NCBI RefSeq assembly: GCF_936916975.1
Contig: NZ_CAKZGO010000004.1
Span: 248,001 to 312,000 of the forward strand
Source of the DNA: an uncultured Dongia sp.
Lineage (GTDB): Bacteria; Pseudomonadota; Alphaproteobacteria; Dongiales; Dongiaceae
Length of the DNA stretch: 64,000 bases
Direction of reading: 5' to 3'
In this document: in pieces, positions 59,237 to 64,000 of the stretch
Numbering within the stretch: position 1 is the first letter of the stretch
Layout of the letters: each line of letters begins with the position of its first letter
Translations under genes and position numbers: made by a program
Notes under the pieces: model-generated
Databases searched by the model: none
What the model was told of the DNA's origin: nothing
Seen by the model: the letters and a program-made list of their open reading frames with translations, nothing else

Positions 59237-61009
59237 CTAATCCTTCGTAATGCGTTCCGTCGTCTTGTCCGGTTCTTCGCTGCCGTAGATCTGCTGTTCG
59301 GCGCGGAAGGCGGCGATGTAGGTGTCGACGGCATCCTCGTCACGCCCCAACCGACGCAGCATCGAGCTGCCCAAGCCCAATCCGATCTCTATATCCTCGG
59401 GGATCGCTTCGTTGACGCCGAGACGCGCCAGACGCCGGGCGTGGCCGCCATCCCAGGCGCGGGCGACGATGACGAGGTTCGGTGAAATTTCATGCAAGGC
59501 CGCCGCCATGCGTTCGGCCATGGCTGGGCTGTCCATGGCAATAACCGCCAAGGATGCGCGCTCGACGCCGGCGGCGCGCAATACATCGATACGGCCGGCG
59601 TCGCCGAAATAGACCGGCAAGCCCCGCGCGCGGGCGCGGATCACGCGCTGCACGTCGAGATCAAGTGCCACATAGCCGATCTCGGCATTGTCGAGGAGGC
59701 GGCAGATCGCCTGGCCGACGCGGCCATAACCCGCCACCAGCACATGTTCGGTCAGGCGTTCCGATTCATCCGAGAGCGTGCTTGCCTTGCGCCCGCGCCG
59801 GTCACGGATGAGGGTCGCCATGCGCTTGCCGAGATAAGCGAGGAACGGCGTCAGGCAGATGCTGAGCACGATGGCGGCATTGAGATTGAGGATGATGTCG
59901 GCCGGGAGAATACCGCCGATCCCGGCAAGGCTGGTCAGCACGAAGCCGAATTCGCTGCCCTGCGCCAGAATGAGGGCGGCGCGCAAGGCGGTTTCGGATT
60001 TGAGGCCGAAGGCACGTGCCACCAACGCCGTCAGCAGGATCTTGACCGAGACGAACGCCAAGGTGAGGACGATGATCACCAGGATGTTCACCCAAACGGC
60101 GGCAAGGTCAAACGTCATGCCGACCGTGACGAAGAACAGGCCGAGCAGCAGGCCGCGGAATGGCTGGATGTCAGCTTCGATCTGGTGGCGGTAGGGCGTG
60201 CCCGCCAAGAGCATGCCGGCCAGGAATGCGCCCAGACCCATCGACATGCCAGCTTCGCGCGTCACCCAACCAAGTCCCAGAAGGATGAACAGGCTGGCGG
60301 CGGTGAACAGCTCCGAATTGCCCGTGCCGGCAATCTGGCGGAACAGCGGTCTGATGAGGAAGCGAGCGGCCAGGATGATGAAGCCAAGAGCCAGCAGCGC
60401 CTTAATAAGTGCCAGGCCCAGCGCGAACCACAGGCTGCTGCCATCGCCACCCAGCAGCGGAATGAGCGCCAGCATCGGCACCACCGCCAGATCCTGGAAC
60501 AGCAGAACAGCGACCGCGATACGGCCGAAACGCGCCGCCGCTTCGCCGCGGTCGAGAAGCAGCTTCAGCACAGTGGCTGTCGAGGACAGCGCCAGGATGC
60601 CGCCAATGACGACGGCTGAAGCCGGTGCCACGCCCAGCAGCACGGCCACGAGGCCGATCACCAGCATGGTGACCAGCATCTGCGCACCCCCTAAGCCAAA
60701 GACGTAATAGCGCATGGTCTTCAGGCGATCGAGCGGCAGCTCCAGGCCGATCGCAAACAGCATGAAGACGACGCCGAGTTCGGCGAGCCACGCCGCTTGT
60801 TCGGGGTCCTCGATCGCTTGGAGGCCGGACGGGCCGATGATCATGCCCACCGCCAGATAGCCCAGGACCGAGGAAATCCCGGCCCTGTGCAGCAGCGGCA
60901 CGATGACCAGTGCCGCCGTGAGGACGATCAGGATGTCGGTAATGGCGTCGCTATGCACGTGGGGCTGGTTTCCGCTGGAGTGAGGGAGATTTCGGCTGGT
61001 CACCCCCAT
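59237..61009 (-). CDS. Kef-type monovalent cation:proton antiporter with RCK domain
   Basis: A 590-residue membrane protein. Ten to twelve helices occupy residues 20-405, with the CPA2 family core (LGYLAVGMIIGPSGLQAI, FAIGLELPLDRL, LSSTATVLKLLLDRGEAA). A C-terminal RCK/TrkA-N domain follows (HVLVAGYGRVGQAICRLLDN, about 425-445; YFGDAGRIDVLRAAGVERA). The layout matches KefB/KefC/YbaL, regulated by glutathione or nucleotides. ATG 61009 was chosen; a longer frame to 61171 overlaps the divergent pmbA region. Confidence 0.93.
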   Translation of the reverse strand: MGVTSRNLPHSSGNQPHVHSDAITDILIVLTAALVIVPLLHRAGISSVLGYLAVGMIIGPSGLQAIEDPEQAAWLAELGVVFMLFAIGLELPLDRLKTMRYYVFGLGGAQMLVTMLVIGLVAVLLGVAPASAVVIGGILALSSTATVLKLLLDRGEAAARFGRIAVAVLLFQDLAVVPMLALIPLLGGDGSSLWFALGLALIKALLALGFIILAARFLIRPLFRQIAGTGNSELFTAASLFILLGLGWVTREAGMSMGLGAFLAGMLLAGTPYRHQIEADIQPFRGLLLGLFFVTVGMTFDLAAVWVNILVIIVLTLAFVSVKILLTALVARAFGLKSETALRAALILAQGSEFGFVLTSLAGIGGILPADIILNLNAAIVLSICLTPFLAYLGKRMATLIRDRRGRKASTLSDESERLTEHVLVAGYGRVGQAICRLLDNAEIGYVALDLDVQRVIRARARGLPVYFGDAGRIDVLRAAGVERASLAVIAMDSPAMAERMAAALHEISPNLVIVARAWDGGHARRLARLGVNEAIPEDIEIGLGLGSSMLRRLGRDEDAVDTYIAAFRAEQQIYGSEEPDKTTERITKD

Positions 61010-61163
61010 TAACGCGACCGTGCCCCGTTCTGGCAAGCGGGCCCAGCAACGGGAGGGGGCAAGCGGGGCTTGTCTTTTGCGCGGCTTTGTCCCAGCTTGC
61101 GGAACCTTGTGGCGGGGCCCATCTATGAGGTCTCGTCGATCCCCCGAATTCGTGAAAGACCGC

Positions 61164-62504
61164 ATGTCCAACCTCGATCAGCTTGCCCTTCTCGATACCG
61201 TGCTCACCAAGGCCAAAGCAGCCGGCGCCGATGCTGCCGATGCGTTGATCGGCCGCAGCATCTCGCTCTCCCTGGGTGAACGCCTGGGCGCCAAGGAGAA
61301 GCTGGAGCGGGCAGAGAGCCAGGATCTGGGCCTCCGGGTCTTCGTGGGCCGTCGCCAGGCGATCGTCTCCACCAGCGATTTTGCCCCGGCCTCGCTCGCT
61401 GAACTGACCGCCCGCGCGGTCGCCATGGCGAAGGCCGTGCCGGAGGACCCGCATTGCGGTCTCGCGGACCCCGGCCAGCTGGCGAAGAACTGGCCGACAC
61501 TCGATCTCTGCGACAACACCGATCCCAGCGAAGCCAAGCTCACTGAACTGGTGCGTGCTGCGGAAGATGCGGCGCGCAGCGTCAAGGGTGTCACCAATTC
61601 GGAAGGCGCCGAGGCCGGCTATGGCCGCTCGGACGTCGCGATCGCCGCCAGCAACGGCTTCCACGGCGCCTATTCCAGCAGCCATTTCGGCCTCTCCGTC
61701 TCGGTGTTGGCCGGCGAAGGCACGGGGATGGAACGGGATTACGATTACAGCTCGACCGTCTATCTCTCCGACCTCGAAGATCCGGTGAAGCTGGGCAAGG
61801 CTGCAGGTGCCCGCGCCGTGGCGAGGCTCAATCCGCAGAAGGCGAAGACCGCAATCGTGCCGGTGGTGTTCGACCCCCGCATCAGCAATTCGATCGTCGG
61901 CCATCTGGTCGGCGCCATCAACGGTGCCGGCATCGCCCGCGGCACGTCGTTCCTCAAAGACAGCCTGGGCCAAGACATCTTTGCCGCCGGCATCGACATC
62001 ATCGACGACCCGCACCGCCACCGCGGCCTGCGCTCGCGCCCCTTCGATGGCGAAGGCCTGCCCACCACGCAAGCCAAACTGATCGACAATGGCCGCCTGA
62101 CCATGTGGCTGCTCGATTGCCGCTCCGCACGGCAATTGGGCCTCGTCTCCAACGGCCACGCCTCGCGCGGCACCTCGAGCCCGCCTTCGCCGGCACCGTC
62201 CAACGTGCATATGGCGGCGGGCAAGATCAGCCGGCAGCAGATGATCGGCGAGATCAAACAAGGTCTCTATGTCACCGAGATGATCGGCTCCGGCGTCAAT
62301 GGCGTCACCGGCGATTACAGCCGGGGTGCTGCCGGTTTCTGGATCGAGAATGGCGAGCTCACCCATCCGGTCTCCGAAGTGACCCTCGCCGGCAACCTCA
62401 AGGACATCTTCAAGAACATCACCGCCGCCAACGATCTTGTCTTCAAATACGGCACCAACGCGCCCACCCTGCGCATCGACGGCATGACCCTCGCCGGTGC
62501 TTGA
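61164..62504 (+). CDS. pmbA: PmbA/TldE family peptidase subunit
   Basis: A 446-residue TldD/PmbA-family protein, the non-metal subunit of the TldD/TldE protease complex that degrades unfolded peptides and matures microcin/PQQ-like peptides. Landmarks are DALIGRSISLSLGERLGAKEKLERAES, SNGFHGAYSSSHFG, ARLNPQKAKTAIVPVVFDPR, SFLKDSLGQDIFAAGIDIIDDPHRHRG, and SGVNGVTGDYSRGAAGFWIENGEL. The HExxxH of TldD is absent, as expected for PmbA. ATG 61164 gives the family length. Confidence 0.94.
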   Translation: MSNLDQLALLDTVLTKAKAAGADAADALIGRSISLSLGERLGAKEKLERAESQDLGLRVFVGRRQAIVSTSDFAPASLAELTARAVAMAKAVPEDPHCGLADPGQLAKNWPTLDLCDNTDPSEAKLTELVRAAEDAARSVKGVTNSEGAEAGYGRSDVAIAASNGFHGAYSSSHFGLSVSVLAGEGTGMERDYDYSSTVYLSDLEDPVKLGKAAGARAVARLNPQKAKTAIVPVVFDPRISNSIVGHLVGAINGAGIARGTSFLKDSLGQDIFAAGIDIIDDPHRHRGLRSRPFDGEGLPTTQAKLIDNGRLTMWLLDCRSARQLGLVSNGHASRGTSSPPSPAPSNVHMAAGKISRQQMIGEIKQGLYVTEMIGSGVNGVTGDYSRGAAGFWIENGELTHPVSEVTLAGNLKDIFKNITAANDLVFKYGTNAPTLRIDGMTLAGA

Positions 62505-62550
62505 AGGTGGGGGCGCGTAACCTGCTATAGTCCGCGCGGGGGAAGCACAG

Positions 62551-63189
62551 ATGGGGACAAAGCCGCGGGGCATCGAGCAGGTATTGATCGCCCAGGATCT
62601 CGCCTGCCGGCGGGCCGAGCGGCTGCTGTTCCGCAATCTCAATTTCACCTTGGGGTCCGGCCAAGCCTTGCTGCTGCGCGGGCCCAATGGCAGCGGCAAG
62701 TCGAGCCTGCTGCGGTTGCTGGCCGGGCTGCTGCCGCCGGAAGAAGGCACGCTGTCATGGCGCGGCCGTCCTGTCTCCACCGACCGCGCGCAATATCGCG
62801 GCGACCTTGCCTATCTCGGCCATCTCGATGCGCTGAAGCCGCAATTGCTGGTGCGCGAGAATCTGGATTTCTGGGCCAAGCTCATCGGCGCCACGGTGCC
62901 GGTCGAGAACGCACTGGCCAAGGTCGGCCTCACTGCTTGTGCCGAGTTTCCAGCGCAGCAGCTCTCCGCCGGGCAGCGACGGCGCTTTGGCCTGGCGCGC
63001 CTGTTGCTCAAGCCCGTGCCGATCTGGCTGCTCGATGAACCAAGTACCGCGCTCGATGCCGCCGGCCAGAAGCTCGCCCTCGACCTCATCGCGCGGCACC
63101 GCGCCGCCGGCGGCCTTGCGGTGATATCGAGTCACGACGACCTTGCCATTCCGCAAGCCACCTCCCTGCAGTTGGGGGGCGGGTCATGA
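62551..63189 (+). CDS. ccmA: Heme exporter ATP-binding subunit CcmA
   Basis: A 212-residue ABC ATPase: Walker A LLRGPNGSGKSSLLRLLAGL (about residues 45-64), signature QLSAGQRRRFGLARLLL and Walker B VPIWLLDEPSTALDA. CcmA powers CcmBCD/CcmE in the cytochrome c maturation system I. It overlaps ccmB by four bases (ATGA at 63186-63189). Confidence 0.95.
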   Translation: MGTKPRGIEQVLIAQDLACRRAERLLFRNLNFTLGSGQALLLRGPNGSGKSSLLRLLAGLLPPEEGTLSWRGRPVSTDRAQYRGDLAYLGHLDALKPQLLVRENLDFWAKLIGATVPVENALAKVGLTACAEFPAQQLSAGQRRRFGLARLLLKPVPIWLLDEPSTALDAAGQKLALDLIARHRAAGGLAVISSHDDLAIPQATSLQLGGGS

Positions 63190-63851
63190 ACGCATTTTCG
63201 GCTCTGCTGCGCCGCGATTTGCGTCTCGGTTTCCGTCAAGGAATCGATGCTTTGGTGGTGGTGCTGTTCTTTCTCGCGGCCGGCGCCCTCTTCCCCTTCG
63301 CGCTCGGGCCGGAACCGCAATTGCTGGCCCGGATCGCCGCCGGCATCGTCATGGCGATGGCGGCCTTGGCCTCCCTCCTCTCCCTCGACCGGTTGTTCGC
63401 CACCGATCTCGAGGATGGCAGCCTGGATGCCCTCGCCCTTTCTCCGCTTTCCCTGGAGCTGGTGGCCCTGGCCAAGGTGCTGAGCCATTGGCTGATGACC
63501 GGCCTGCCGCTGCTGGTGGCGGCCCCCGTCCTTGGCCTGCTGCTCAATCTACCGACGGCGCTTTATCCGATTCTGCTGCTGTCGCTTCTCGCCGTGACGC
63601 CGGCACTATCGCTGCTGGGCGGGCTGGGTGCAGCGCTTACCCTGGGTGCGCGGCGGGGCGGCCTGCTGCTGGCCTTCGTCATTCTGCCGCTATTTATTCC
63701 TATCCTGATCCTGGGCATGGGGGCGGTGAGCGCCAGCGCCCAGGGAACCAGCCCGGCCACGGCCCTGGAACTGCTCCTGGCGCTTGATCTTGCCTGCCTG
63801 GCCCTGGTTCCCTGGGCGATGGCGATGGCTTTGCGCCAAGTGTTGCGCTGA
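63186..63851 (+). CDS. ccmB: Heme exporter permease subunit CcmB
   Basis: A 221-residue permease with six helices: FSALLRRDLRLGFRQGIDALVVVLFFLAAGALF (residues 3-35), MAALASLLSLDRLFATDLEDGSLDAL, SHWLMTGLPLLVAAPVLGLLL, and ILPLFIPILILGMGA. The conserved DLEDGSLDAL loop is diagnostic for CcmB. It would be followed by ccmC just outside the window. The last 149 bases contain no gene. Confidence 0.96.
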   Translation: MNAFSALLRRDLRLGFRQGIDALVVVLFFLAAGALFPFALGPEPQLLARIAAGIVMAMAALASLLSLDRLFATDLEDGSLDALALSPLSLELVALAKVLSHWLMTGLPLLVAAPVLGLLLNLPTALYPILLLSLLAVTPALSLLGGLGAALTLGARRGGLLLAFVILPLFIPILILGMGAVSASAQGTSPATALELLLALDLACLALVPWAMAMALRQVLR

Positions 63852-64000
63852 AGCCGCGGGCCGGATGTGACGGATCGCACAGGAACGTGTTCGCATTGAA
63901 CAAAACCCCTGATGGGACGACAAACCGATCGATACCCAGCTTTGTGTCTTATCTGCCACAGCTGCGGGCATTTTGACACAGGTCGCGTAATCAAACCCGA

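Noticed and set aside
60951-62780. Reverse-strand frame of 609 codons opposite pmbA
   Set aside because: pmbA on the forward strand has complete family motifs. The mirror protein has none.
1-64000. CRISPR arrays, tRNA or rRNA genes, complete IS elements, prophage
   Set aside because: No regularly spaced repeats, cloverleaf-like sequences, transposase motifs or phage structural genes were recognised in any part of the window.

Overview
The window is a high-GC (low to mid 60s % by eye), gene-dense chromosomal stretch from an alphaproteobacterium, most likely Rhodospirillales-like. The evidence is an archaeal-type class I lysyl-tRNA synthetase, ccmAB heme-exporter genes, an xseB-ispA-...-tlyA block with a histone-deacetylase-family gene nearby, three small PAS_5-type proteins, a DHCW-motif cupin and Caulobacter/Rhodospirillum-style housekeeping genes. 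No rRNA, tRNA, CRISPR array, prophage or complete insertion sequence was seen.

Layout. 1-4 kb: two small unknown genes, a short threonyl-tRNA synthetase preceded by what reads as a Thr-codon leader-peptide attenuator, a VOC/PhnB-like protein, an AHSA1-type protein and a TetR regulator with a palindromic operator. 4.2-10.9 kb: a large membrane-embedded patatin-like lipase, a LysE exporter, two tiny membrane proteins, a 586-residue orphan and a GST. 11.0-13.1 kb: one AT-rich gene for a PD-(D/E)XK/NERD-like nuclease, the clearest acquired DNA here. 13.1-19.2 kb: zinc ribbon membrane protein, cupin, SDR, CDF metal exporter, pdxH, glycine-zipper lipoprotein, DnaJ-like co-chaperone, DMT exporter. 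19.3-24.2 kb: LysR with a palindrome over its start codon, a PAS_5 protein, and a likely periplasmic sugar-handling cassette (exported helical-barrel protein, GMC oxidoreductase, Tat-dependent small subunit). 24.2-29.7 kb: receiver protein, hybrid histidine kinase, and an AMP-ligase/carrier/acyltransferase-3 fusion. 29.9-40.5 kb: PCMT-like methyltransferase, SRAP protein, PAS_5, two fasciclin-domain proteins, AzlCD with a divergent CGNR regulator, small exported proteins, IMPase + lipid kinase operon, stress and small membrane proteins.

40.6-51.4 kb is core metabolism: fabI, aroC, a third PAS_5 protein, then the reverse-strand block xseB-ispA-MATE-tlyA-rRNA/tRNA uracil methyltransferase. The position usually held by dxs in alphaproteobacterial versions of this block is held by a MATE exporter. 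Next to it, a GIY-YIG nuclease gene is bracketed by inverted copies of a palindromic repeat and lies between xseB and the histone-deacetylase-like gene. 51.5-64 kb: enoyl-CoA hydratase, metallo-beta-lactamase-fold hydrolase, a DUF4344-like protein that seems to lack its metal motif, a tandem pair of membrane-anchored EEP proteins (the second with an altered active site), class I lysRS, a Cys/Met-metabolism PLP enzyme, a Kef-type antiporter, pmbA, ccmA and ccmB.

The strongest leads for new biology are the thrS attenuator, the AT-rich nuclease gene, the repeat-bracketed GIY-YIG unit (its repeat family shows a compensatory stem change), and the adenylation-carrier-acyltransferase fusion.
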